Below are positions 1 to 7,301 of a stretch of 64,000 nucleotides of DNA, one piece after another. Both the position numbers and the translations under genes were made by a program. The DNA lies in NCBI GenBank assembly GCA_963816985.1, contig CAWFMF010000004.1:4836001-4900000 (forward strand), in the 5' to 3' direction. Numbering within the stretch: the stretch's first letter is position 1; the number at the start of each line of letters is the position of its first letter. A model generated the notes under the pieces. That model had not been told where the DNA came from and did not search any database. It was given only the letters and a program-made list of their open reading frames with translations. This DNA comes from JAIVJM01 sp963816985. GTDB lineage: Bacteria > Acidobacteriota > Blastocatellia > Pyrinomonadales > Pyrinomonadaceae.

Positions 1-438
1 GTCCGAAGGGCAGAAGACGCCGCCGATGTGCGTCGAAGATTCGACCGCCGGATTCAACTCAAAGACCTCTTCGTGTGCGACGCGACGCGCCTCCGCGAGT
101 CCGTGCGCGTGCTGCAAGTCCTGCGCGGCGTGGAGCGCGTCGAGTTCGCCCCGTTCGTGCGCGAGGAAGAGATAACCGCGCTGCTCGAAGCCGGGGTCAA
201 CGCCCGTCTCGTCTTTGAAGCGCAGAAGCTTTTCGCGCGAGAGGAGCGAGAGCTTGATGTTGACAGCCGTGCTGAACTGCGCGCGAAAGCCGCCCGTTGC
301 CTTGCCCGTGCTGCCCTCGCCGGGACGCGCGCCGCGCTCCACGACCAGCACGTCGCGGCAGCCGCGCGCCGCGAGGTGATAAGCCACGCTCGCGCCGACG
401 ACGCCCCCGCCGACGATGACAACTTCAGCGAATTTCAT
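1..438 (-). CDS. FAD-dependent oxidoreductase, DAO/DadA family (N-terminal part, runs off window start)
   Basis: An open frame on the minus strand runs from an ATG at 438 to the window edge without a stop (146 codons visible). The N-terminus carries a Rossmann dinucleotide-binding motif, VVIVGGGVVGASVAYHL (GxGxxG), followed by an acidic end of strand 2 (VVERG). It continues with GSTGKATGGFRAQF, the FAD-contacting Ser/Thr-Gly-rich segment usual in DAO-type (D-amino-acid dehydrogenase, sarcosine or glycine oxidase) flavoproteins. The substrate cannot be told because the catalytic half is missing. No strong Shine-Dalgarno is seen before the ATG. The family call is firm; the substrate is unknown. 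Confidence 0.85.
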   Translation of the reverse strand, partial: MKFAEVVIVGGGVVGASVAYHLAARGCRDVLVVERGARPGEGSTGKATGGFRAQFSTAVNIKLSLLSREKLLRFKDETGVDPGFEQRGYLFLAHERGELDALHAAQDLQHAHGLAEARRVAHEEVFELNPAVESSTHIGGVFCPSD

Positions 439-526
439 AAAGAAAGACAGCCATTCGCAGCCTTTAGCTCTTAGATTTCAAATCTCAAACCTGAGAAGCA
501 GTTTGAGTAGTCCCGTCAGGGACGAA

Positions 527-657
527 ATGTTTATAGCTTGGAGATTCGTCTCTCCCCCAAGCTCCGTAGGAGCGGAACATTCGTTACATGCCGCTCCTAC
601 GGAGCTTGCCCAATAAAACATACCCGCGAGCTATAAACATCTCGCTCCTACGGAGCT
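527..657. repeat. Palindromic intergenic element, CTCCGTAGGAGCG family
   Basis: The word AGCTCCGTAGGAGCGG (560-575) is repeated inverted as CCGCTCCTACGGAGCT (591-606), and a third inverted copy lies at 643-657. An outer pair, ATGTTTATAGCT (527-538) and AGCTATAAACAT (629-640), encloses two of the arms. The element fills most of the 277-bp gap between two divergent-looking gene ends. The structure is visible directly; function is unknown. Confidence 0.75.
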
Positions 658-715
658 GATTTCAAATAGCTTCTGAAATCTCAAATTGTCTTTACTGCTT
701 ATCGCTTACTACTTC

Positions 716-1915
716 TCATCCTTCGGTCAGTCCGAACTTGCGCGCGAGCACGAGGCTGATGGCTCCCATCAAGGTCGGCTCGTTGAGCGTCGAGGCGACG
801 ATGCGGGCCGAGGGGAGGCCGCGCCGGATGCTGCGCTGGATGGTCTCTTCCAAGAGGGCCGAGACGATGGGCCACGCGCGCGTGATGTGTCCGCCGACGA
901 CGACCGATTCGGGGCTCAGGCCGACTATCAAATTTGAGACGCCGATGCCGAGGAAGTGCGCCGTCTCGGTGAGCGAATCAATCGCCGCCTGCTCGCCGCC
1001 GAGCGCGCGCTCGACGACTTCCGAGAAGCCGACTTGATGACGTGAGCCTTCGCTGCCGTTCTGCGTCGCGCCGAGGTATCGAGCGACGGTCGCGCGCTCC
1101 GAAGAGAAAGCTTCCCAGCAGTCGTGGTTGCCGCACGAGCAGGCGACCGGGGCCTGCTGGCCGACAATCATGTGCCCGAACTCGCCAGCCGCGCCGCGCT
1201 CGCCGCGATATATCTGGCCGTCGAAGACGATGCCTGTGCCGATGCCTTCGGCGACGAGCACCATGATGAAGTCGCGCGAGTCGCTGACCTCCGGGCGACC
1301 GAACCACAGCTCGGCGAGCGCCGCCGCGTTGGCGTCGTTGTCCACGCGCGCGACGAGCCCGGTCGCCTTCTCAATCTCTTCGGCAATCGCCCAGTCGCGC
1401 CACTTGAAGAAGGGGATGTAGATGGCGCGGCCCGTGCCGGGGTCAATCAAACCGGGGACGCTCACGCCGACGCCCGCCACGTTCCCCGTGTCGTCCTGCG
1501 CCGCGAAGTCGCGCACACACTCGATGATGCGCGCCGACATCTCGTCGGGCCTTGAGCTGTTCGGCAGCTCCTCTCGCCGGATGACGCGGCCCATCAGGTC
1601 GCTCGTGGCGATGGTCGTGGACGAAGGCTTGATGTCCACGCCGATGGCGGTCGCGCCCGCCGCGCGCAGGCGGAGGAGCGTCGGCCTGCGCCCGCCCGTC
1701 GAAGCGCCCGCGCCGATCTCTTCGATGAGCCCCTCGGATTTTAATTCTTCGACGATGGTCGAGACGGTCGAGCGTTGCAGCTCGGTGATGCGCGCGATGT
1801 CGGCGCGCGAGATGGGCTCGCGGTCGCGGACGTAGTTGAGGACGATCTGCCGGTTGATGTCGCGGATGGTCGAGGAGCGCGCCGCCTGCGCTTTGGTGAG
1901 ATCAATACGTCGCAT
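716..1915 (-). CDS. ROK family transcriptional regulator / sugar kinase
   Basis: This 399-residue protein has a winged helix-turn-helix at about residues 15-75 (SRADIARITELQRSTVSTIV), then GRRPTLLRL leading into a ROK actin-like ATPase fold. The kinase half shows the conserved DNDANAAALAE segment with the presumed catalytic Asp. It also has the ROK zinc site built from GHMIV and CSCGNHDCWEAF (CxCGxxxCxE). HTH-ROK proteins such as NagC, Mlc and XylR are repressors that sense sugars or sugar phosphates. Because the ATPase motifs look intact, kinase activity is also possible. The sugar is unknown, and no sugar operon is adjacent. Confidence 0.88.
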   Translation of the reverse strand: MRRIDLTKAQAARSSTIRDINRQIVLNYVRDREPISRADIARITELQRSTVSTIVEELKSEGLIEEIGAGASTGGRRPTLLRLRAAGATAIGVDIKPSSTTIATSDLMGRVIRREELPNSSRPDEMSARIIECVRDFAAQDDTGNVAGVGVSVPGLIDPGTGRAIYIPFFKWRDWAIAEEIEKATGLVARVDNDANAAALAELWFGRPEVSDSRDFIMVLVAEGIGTGIVFDGQIYRGERGAAGEFGHMIVGQQAPVACSCGNHDCWEAFSSERATVARYLGATQNGSEGSRHQVGFSEVVERALGGEQAAIDSLTETAHFLGIGVSNLIVGLSPESVVVGGHITRAWPIVSALLEETIQRSIRRGLPSARIVASTLNEPTLMGAISLVLARKFGLTEG

Positions 1916-2041
1916 GAAGTCAGCCCTGTCTCCGTCGCCGTCCGCGCTCTGGTGCCGACCGCCGCGCGCCCACGCGGAGCGGCAATCGCGCGGGCGGCTC
2001 AGTCCTTTGTAGTGCGGTCTGAGGGCGGAGTCAAATCGGCA

Positions 2042-3190
2042 TCACTGCGGCGGCGCGGGCGCGGGCGTCGGCGGCGCTTCCGGCATCTTGAAGAGGGCGT
2101 CGTCCACCGGGACGTTGTGCTTGATTTCGTTGAGCCTGCGCGTGTAGCTGAACCACGTATCAATGTTCGAGAAGCGGATGACGAAAGGCATCTTCACGCC
2201 GTCAACTTCGCGGTAGTCCTCGAAGTCAACCTGTTCGGGGAAGGGCAAGAGCACCGTCGAGGTGACGGTCTGCTGCCGCAGGAGAAGGCCCGTCTGCGCG
2301 TCGAAGAAGAGTCGCTCGGTGACGCCCGCGCGCGGCTGGTGCTCGACGACGAGAGTTTCGCGGTCGCCGATTTTTTCCCGGCCCGCGACCTTCATCGAGG
2401 CCGTGGGCGCGGGCGTCTTGACCACGCCCAACACTTGCGCGGCGCGTCTTAAATCCGCCAGCTCACCCGGCGTCAGCTCTCGCCGGAGGCGCGGGTTTTT
2501 GACCCACCCCGCAGGCCCTTCATACGCCTGTGCGAAAGTCCCCTGCTGCGGAATCTGGACGACGTTGAGGAACTTGTCCGTCCCCTTCGTCGTCACCTCG
2601 AACGGCCACGCGCGCCCCTGCGAGGCTTCACGCGTGCCCTTCATCACGCTCGTCCGCAACTTCTCGACCGCCGCGCGACCGCCGACCGCCGCGACGTACT
2701 TCTCGAAGACCTGCTCGACCGTCGGCAGCGTCACAGCCGCCGTCGCGTTCGGAGCTTCCCCGCCCTCGTGGCCGGAGACGGCGAGCGGCAGAGCGGGCGC
2801 GGCGGCGGGCTTCGTCGAGCCTCGGTGGCAGGTGTAGCAGGTGACGGCGTTGTCGCGGAAGTCCGCGCGGTGGTTGCCGTTGATTGCTTGCACCATCTGC
2901 ATCATCCGCCGCGCGGTCTGCTTCGCCGGCTTCTCGTCGCTCTCCCAGACCCACGCGTCGCCGCCCTCACCCCGCTTGACGTGGCAATGGTCGCACCTCA
3001 CGCCGAGCGAGACGGCGACGAAGTTCATCACCGAGAACAACTGCGAGGCGGGCAGCCCCTTGAGCACCTGTATGTTCTTCCGCACCTCCTCGACCGGCTT
3101 GTCGCTCTGCGGCCCCTGAGTCGCGGACGCGGGGACGACACCGGCGCGGCTCAGGAGGTCGAAGCGGCGCGCGTCAGTGCGTTGACGCAT
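2042..3190 (-). CDS. c-type cytochrome with reaction-centre cytochrome-like domain (apparent 5' frameshift)
   Basis: The body contains two haem-binding CxxCH motifs, CDHCH (about residues 66-70) and CYTCH (about 118-122). Their surroundings (NFVAVSLGVRCDHCH and ARRMMQMVQAIN) resemble the CytoC_RC family (photosynthetic reaction-centre cytochrome c subunit), which is common in non-phototrophic Acidobacteria. The C-terminal 200 residues resemble LolA-like lipoprotein-carrier folds. The annotated ATG at 3190 gives no signal peptide, although c-type haem attachment requires export. A good signal peptide lies just upstream in another frame (3174-3323), so the real gene probably starts at 3323 and a single-base indel separates the parts. 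The product probably acts in periplasmic electron transfer. Confidence 0.75.
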   Translation of the reverse strand: MRQRTDARRFDLLSRAGVVPASATQGPQSDKPVEEVRKNIQVLKGLPASQLFSVMNFVAVSLGVRCDHCHVKRGEGGDAWVWESDEKPAKQTARRMMQMVQAINGNHRADFRDNAVTCYTCHRGSTKPAAAPALPLAVSGHEGGEAPNATAAVTLPTVEQVFEKYVAAVGGRAAVEKLRTSVMKGTREASQGRAWPFEVTTKGTDKFLNVVQIPQQGTFAQAYEGPAGWVKNPRLRRELTPGELADLRRAAQVLGVVKTPAPTASMKVAGREKIGDRETLVVEHQPRAGVTERLFFDAQTGLLLRQQTVTSTVLLPFPEQVDFEDYREVDGVKMPFVIRFSNIDTWFSYTRRLNEIKHNVPVDDALFKMPEAPPTPAPAPPQ

Positions 3191-3323
3191 CCGTGCGTGA
3201 CGCGTTTACACCTTGCGCGGCGGGCGTCGGCCCGTCTCCTCTCACACCGCCCGCGACCAACGCGCAGAGCAGCAGACAGAACCCCGCGCCGCCGAGAGCG
3301 CGCAACAGTTTCACTTGAGACAT
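3174..3323 (-). other. Detached signal-peptide segment of the cytochrome gene
   Basis: A minus-strand ATG at 3323 opens a frame with MSQVKLLRALGGAG followed by a hydrophobic core, FCLLLCALVAGG, and a VRG-like cleavage region. That is a typical Sec signal peptide. The frame stops at 3174, inside the cytochrome body that is read one frame over. The cytochrome frame itself is closed by a TAA at 3206-3208. Any shift joining the two must therefore lie between about 3174 and 3208. Confidence 0.6.
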
Positions 3324-3435
3324 TCGAGCGCGTGTCCTTTCACGGAGCAGCTTTGAAGGCGCGGCGAGGCGGCGGCATTGTACGTACAGCCCTCGTCTCG
3401 CGTCCAGCATTTAGCACTCGCGCGCCGCCCTTCAC

Positions 3436-3511
3436 ACAGAACCGCGAGCGGTATTCGAGCGGGTTGACCGTCATCAAACTCAACCCGCCCGAAAGACCGC
3501 GCGCGGTACTG
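3436..3511. repeat. Palindromic intergenic element, ACCGCGAGCGGT family (copy 1)
   Basis: The sequence begins ACAGAACCGCGAGCGGT, continues into a GAGCGGGTTGA word, and is mirrored by TCAACCCGCCCG and ACCGCGCGCGGTACTGT. A second copy with the same order of words lies at 58606-58680. Both sit in promoter-side gaps next to sigma factor genes. The structure is visible; function is unknown. Confidence 0.75.
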
Positions 3512-3661
3512 TCTGGGAACTGTTAGGGAACCGCCGACGCGCCGCCGCGTGTAGAAGCCATGCCCGCGCCGCACTCACACCCGCAGACGGAAAAAACTTC
3601 TCAACGTTTCGCGCCCGCGACGGGTAGTGATAAGCGTGGAGCACGAAGGGGTTTAGTGGAA

Positions 3662-4309
3662 ATGCCCAGTGAGGTCGCCGGTATCGCCTGTATGACGGAC
3701 AAACTGCCGCCCGGCGGGGCGTTTGAAGACCAGCGGGCGACGCTCCCGGCGCACATCGAGCGCGCACGAGCGGGCGACACACTGGCCTTCGAGCAGGTCA
3801 TGGTCTGCACGCAGCACAAGGTCGCGGCCACCGCGTGGCGGCTCCTCGGCAACCGCGAGGACGCGCGCGACGCCGCGCAGGAAGTCTTCCTTCGCGCCTT
3901 CAAGTACCTGAAGTCGTACCGGCCCGAACAGGACTTCCACGGCTGGCTCTACCGCATCACCGTCAACGTCTGCCGAGACATGCTGCGCGCTCGCGGCAAG
4001 GCGGGCTCACAGGCTCCTACGTCCGATGCGGAGGGCGAGTTGTCCGCGCTCGATTCAATGGCGGGCGAGTCCGACACCGAGGAGGCCGCCGTCATCGCCC
4101 AACAGAGGGCCATCGTCCGGCGGGCTTTGGAGACCCTGCCGGAGAAGGAGCGGACGGCGCTCGTCTTGAGAGACCTCGAAGGGCTCTCGACCGACGAGGT
4201 GGCGCGCGTCATGGGCTCGCGCCCCGCCACCGTCCGCTCGCAGGTCAGCACGGCGCGCGGCAAGCTCAAGGTCTTCTGCGACCGCTTCCTGCGGGAGAAG
4301 CGTTTTTGA
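3662..4309 (+). CDS. ECF-type RNA polymerase sigma factor
   Basis: Region 2 is clear (DAAQEVFLRAFKYLKSYRPE, then FHGWLYRITVNVCRDMLR) and region 4 is typical (LPEKERTALVLRDLEGLSTDEVA, then RPATVRSQVSTARGKL). The start is placed at ATG 3662, about 10 nt after AAGGGG. The frame is open upstream to an ATG at 3560, and another ATG at 3692 is possible. The stop codon overlaps the ribosome-binding site of the anti-sigma gene that follows, which indicates a coupled operon. The usual role is to direct transcription of an envelope or stress regulon when released by its anti-sigma partner; the target regulon is not visible. Confidence 0.88.
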   Translation: MPSEVAGIACMTDKLPPGGAFEDQRATLPAHIERARAGDTLAFEQVMVCTQHKVAATAWRLLGNREDARDAAQEVFLRAFKYLKSYRPEQDFHGWLYRITVNVCRDMLRARGKAGSQAPTSDAEGELSALDSMAGESDTEEAAVIAQQRAIVRRALETLPEKERTALVLRDLEGLSTDEVARVMGSRPATVRSQVSTARGKLKVFCDRFLREKRF

Positions 4310-4314
4310 GGAGC

Positions 4315-5124
4315 ATGATGATGAAGTGCGAAGAGGCCGAAACAAATCTTTCGCTCTACGTCGCGGGCGACATCGAAGAGCACGGCGCGCGGGAACGTAT
4401 CGCCGCGCACCTCGAAGGCTGCGACGCCTGCCGCTCCCTCGCCGCCGAGTGGGAGGCGAGCCAGCACCTCCTTCATCTTCAACAGCCGCCGGAGTTCGAC
4501 GCCGCCTTCTTCGACGCCGTCCGCCGCAACGTCATGAGCCGGATTTCCGAGCCCCGGCCTTCCCTCTTCGCGCGACTCCTCGGCCAGCCCTTCGGCCAGC
4601 GGACTCTGACCTACGCGGCGGCCTTCTCCCTGCTCGTCTGCGCCGTCATCCTCTCCACACACTTCCTCCGACGCGCGCAGACACCAACCATCGAAGTTGC
4701 GAAGGAAGATAAAAGCGACGCGGGCAAAGTCAAGACGGATAACACTAAGGAGTCAGGCTCGCAGGCTCACGAAGGCGCGACGAAGGGGCATGACATCATC
4801 ACCGCTCCTCAGCCTCAGTCGAACACGCCGCCGCAACGCGGAGTCCGGCAAGCCGTCGTTGCTTTGAAGAGGGCCGTCCGTCGTGTTGAAAAGTTGACGA
4901 CTCCGCCGCAGGCGAGAGACTCGGAACAGGTCGCGCACGCGTCGAGCGCGCAGAGCGTCAACGCCGTCCCCGACCGCCTTGAGCCGAAGCGCGTCGAGAC
5001 CGCCGCCGCCGACCGAGAGATGTTCCGCATCGAATTGCAGACCAAAGACCCGAACGTCCGCATCATCTGGTTGTCGCCCCGGACGACCGACAGTGATTCG
5101 TCAAACAAGACAGATAACCGTTAG
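4315..5124 (+). CDS. Anti-sigma factor with zinc finger and one transmembrane segment
   Basis: The 269-residue product has an N-terminal zf-HC2-type zinc finger (HLEGCDACRSL, with the upstream Cys in MKCEEAE). One membrane span follows at about residues 100-120 (YAAAFSLLVCAVILSTHFL), then a long charged, low-complexity periplasmic tail. Three in-frame ATGs occur in tandem at 4315, 4318 and 4321. The first is chosen because the GAGGAG ribosome-binding site overlaps the sigma gene stop just before it. This architecture (zinc finger inside, sensor tail outside) is that of membrane anti-sigma factors that sequester the cognate ECF sigma. The stop codon TAG abuts the next gene's AGGAGG site. Confidence 0.85.
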   Translation: MMMKCEEAETNLSLYVAGDIEEHGARERIAAHLEGCDACRSLAAEWEASQHLLHLQQPPEFDAAFFDAVRRNVMSRISEPRPSLFARLLGQPFGQRTLTYAAAFSLLVCAVILSTHFLRRAQTPTIEVAKEDKSDAGKVKTDNTKESGSQAHEGATKGHDIITAPQPQSNTPPQRGVRQAVVALKRAVRRVEKLTTPPQARDSEQVAHASSAQSVNAVPDRLEPKRVETAAADREMFRIELQTKDPNVRIIWLSPRTTDSDSSNKTDNR

Positions 5125-5142
5125 GAGGAATCTTTACACGCC

Positions 5143-5970
5143 ATGAAAAACCGTATTCTATTCGCCGCCGCACTCGTTCTCCTCTGCTGCTCAGCCGTTA
5201 CGGCGCAGCCCGCGACACCCGCTCCGCAAGCCTCGCCGCCGCCCGACAACGTCGTCACCGAGAAGGGCTTCCGCAGCCGCGTCTTCGAGATCAAGCACCG
5301 CGACACGAACAACATCGTCCGCGTGCTCGCGCCGCTCGGCAGCGGCTACCGTGGGGCGACGATGGTCCCCAATCAAGATTTCCAGACCATCACCGTCCGC
5401 GACTTCCCCGAAAACATCGCGGCCATCGAGGAGGGCATCAAGCGGCTCGACGTGCCCGAACCGATGCGGCCCGGCGTCGAGTTCCACGTCCACATCCTCG
5501 TCGCCACCAAGACCCAGACCTTCAGCCCGGCCAACCAGTTCCCGGAGGAACTGTCGGCGGTCATCAACCAGTTGAAGACCACCATCAACTACGGCCACTA
5601 CCACCTGATGACCTCGCAGGTGCTCCGCACCAAGGAACAGGGGATGCGCCAGGTCAGCATCAAGGGCGTCTCGGAATTGAAGCTGCGCGCCGACACCGAG
5701 GCCAGCAAGAACCCCATCTTCTACGACTTCCGTTTTGAGAGCGTCGTCCTCGACACCACCCCTCCGGGGCCGGCTAAGATTCAGGTCGGGCAGTTCGGCT
5801 TCTCGATGAAGGTACCGCTCTTCGTCGGCGGCCCGACCGCGATTCAGTACGAGACCATCGGCTTCAACACCCCCGTCAACCTGCGCGAGGGTGAGAAAGT
5901 CGTCGTCGGCACGACCAGCATGGAGGACAAAGGCATCGTCGTCGTCATCACCGGCAGCATCGTGAAGTAA
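5143..5970 (+). CDS. Exported protein with secretin N1-like domain
   Basis: The protein has a signal peptide (MKNRILFAAALVLLCCSAVTA) and a Pro/Ala linker. A segment at about residues 45-105, with RVFEIKHRDTNNIVRVLAPL, PNQDFQTITVRDFPENI and IEEGIKRLDVPEP, resembles the N1 subdomains of type II/III secretins. There is no secretin pore domain. The C-terminal beta-rich region is unassigned (GFNTPVNLREGEKVVVGT). It begins 19 nt after the anti-sigma stop with a strong GGAGGAA site, so the three genes appear co-transcribed and end at the terminator at 6006-6042. A periplasmic scaffold or sensor role is an inference only. Confidence 0.7.
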   Translation: MKNRILFAAALVLLCCSAVTAQPATPAPQASPPPDNVVTEKGFRSRVFEIKHRDTNNIVRVLAPLGSGYRGATMVPNQDFQTITVRDFPENIAAIEEGIKRLDVPEPMRPGVEFHVHILVATKTQTFSPANQFPEELSAVINQLKTTINYGHYHLMTSQVLRTKEQGMRQVSIKGVSELKLRADTEASKNPIFYDFRFESVVLDTTPPGPAKIQVGQFGFSMKVPLFVGGPTAIQYETIGFNTPVNLREGEKVVVGTTSMEDKGIVVVITGSIVK

Positions 5971-6005
5971 GCCGCACGCTCCGCCCGAACGAACCGGCAA
6001 AGAGA

Positions 6006-6042
6006 GAAGCCCGCGTCCTTACAAAGACGCGGGCTTCTTTTC
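6006..6042 (+). terminator. Rho-independent terminator of the ECF sigma operon
   Basis: A perfect 12-bp stem, GAAGCCCGCGTC and GACGCGGGCTTC, has an 8-nt loop and a TTTT run. It lies 36 nt after the last gene of the operon. Confidence 0.88.
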
Positions 6043-6063
6043 GCACTTCGCCGTCCGAGCGGC

Positions 6064-6687
6064 CTACTGAAGAATCGGGTGGCTGCCGCCGCGGCTGTGG
6101 TCGGCGGTCTGCGAGTAGAGCCTCCGGTCGTTGTGGTAGAGGACGATGTGCTCGCCCTCGTAGCGCGCGACGTTGGTGATGCGCTGCCAGTCACGCTCGT
6201 GCTCGGCGATGACGAAGGCGCACGATTGCGTCGAGAGCACCAGCCCGGCGGCGAAGACGTAGCCGCCCTGATCGTAGACGCTCCCCGCGTACTGCGCCGC
6301 GCCGAGGGCGATGTCGGGCGAGTAAGCCCCGGCGCTGTCCTTCGTGCGGTCGGCGCGCGCGATGAAGATGGTGTAGTCGGAATAGTTCAGGCGCTCGCGG
6401 TAGCCGCGCCGCCGCGCCACCGCGAAGAGTTCGGTCAAGCCCCGGTCAATCGCGTTCATCGTCGCGGCGTTCGGCCTGCTGACCGCGACCACGCGCGCGC
6501 CGCGCGGCGTCGCCGCCTCGAAGTTGAACCTGTCCCCCGTGTAAGACTGTGCGCGCGCGAGTAGACCGTTGTCCGCCCTTCTTCTCTGCGCCGCCGCGCC
6601 TTCGCCGAGAGCCCCCGCCCCGGCGAGCGCCAAGCAGAACACGAGCGCGGCGAACGCTGCCCTGTACCGTCTGGTCTTCAACATCAT
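6064..6687 (-). CDS. Exported protein of unknown function
   Basis: The start is set at ATG 6687 (tandem with ATG 6684), just after a GGGGGG ribosome-binding stretch; upstream open frame is ignored. The N-terminus is a signal peptide (RRYRAAFAALVFCLALAGAG, then ALGEGAAAQ). The mature part of about 175 residues has no motif I recognise. It contains FNFEAATPRGARVVAVSRP, NYSDYTIFIAR and AEHERDWQRITNVARYEGEH. The HERDW...YEGEH spacing hints at a metal-binding or lysozyme-inhibitor-like pattern but is not enough for a call. Confidence 0.65.
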   Translation of the reverse strand: MMLKTRRYRAAFAALVFCLALAGAGALGEGAAAQRRRADNGLLARAQSYTGDRFNFEAATPRGARVVAVSRPNAATMNAIDRGLTELFAVARRRGYRERLNYSDYTIFIARADRTKDSAGAYSPDIALGAAQYAGSVYDQGGYVFAAGLVLSTQSCAFVIAEHERDWQRITNVARYEGEHIVLYHNDRRLYSQTADHSRGGSHPILQ

Positions 6688-6713
6688 TTCCCCCCTTAAA
6701 ACTTTTGCCCTGC

Positions 6714-6773
6714 CAAAAAAAAGCAGCAGGCGCGCCAGCGGGTTAGCTCCCACGCTTCCTGCGGCGCGCCTGC
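6714..6773 (-). terminator. Rho-independent terminator downstream of the small Pro-rich gene
   Basis: On the minus strand an 11-bp stem, GCAGGCGCGCC and GGCGCGCCTGC, is followed by an eight-T run (read as A-run 6715-6722 on the plus strand). The 26-nt loop is long. It closes the transcription unit of the gene at 6874-7083. Confidence 0.75.
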
Positions 6774-6873
6774 GTCTTTAAAGTCCGGCGTCTTAATTCG
6801 GCCCCGCGCCGCCGCTTCTCTGCCGACTCCGCTTGCGGCTCAAGAGCCTCTGCGTTTCGGCGGAGGAGCAGCG

Positions 6874-7083
6874 TCAGGGCTTTCCCCGGCGGTTGTCGTT
6901 GCCCCCACGGTTGGTGTTCGTATCGCGGGGCGGCGGAGGCGGCTTGTGCGGCTTCTCCACCTTCTTCTCGTCCTTCGGCGGCGGCGGCTTCTGGTCGTTC
7001 CGCTGCGGCTCGAAGGCCATCGCGCTGGCCGTGAGCACGCAGAGGGCGATTGCCGCCAACAGTATTTGCTTCAAGTATTTCAT
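6874..7083 (-). CDS. Small exported proline/lysine-rich protein
   Basis: This 69-residue product has a clear signal peptide (MKYLKQILLAAIALCVLTAS, cleavage near AMA). A short hydrophilic mature chain follows with two runs of prolines (KPPPPKDEK, KPPPPPRD) and an Asn/Arg/Gly-rich end. GGGAAG lies just before the ATG. No family is recognised; low-complexity mature sequence of this kind is often envelope-associated. It has its own terminator. Confidence 0.6.
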   Translation of the reverse strand: MKYLKQILLAAIALCVLTASAMAFEPQRNDQKPPPPKDEKKVEKPHKPPPPPRDTNTNRGGNDNRRGKP

Positions 7084-7301
7084 CTTTACTTCCCAGTCCT
7101 CCTCATGTCCTTCTCAGTCGCGCATGTGGAGGGAGAGGAGAGACGCGCGTGTCTCATCTCGGTTAACTGGCAAGACCAGTGCCACGCCGGACGGATGGCA
7201 CTTCCGGGCTCTTTTCAAACATTGTTGGCGGGCCGCCCGCCCGGCTCGCACCGTTTCGGACAACCCGGCACGGTATCGTATACGCGACACGTGCCGCTTT
7301 T

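Noticed and set aside
28..474. A 148-codon plus-strand frame at the left edge
   Set aside because: The minus strand encodes a clear FAD-binding N-terminus over the same bases.
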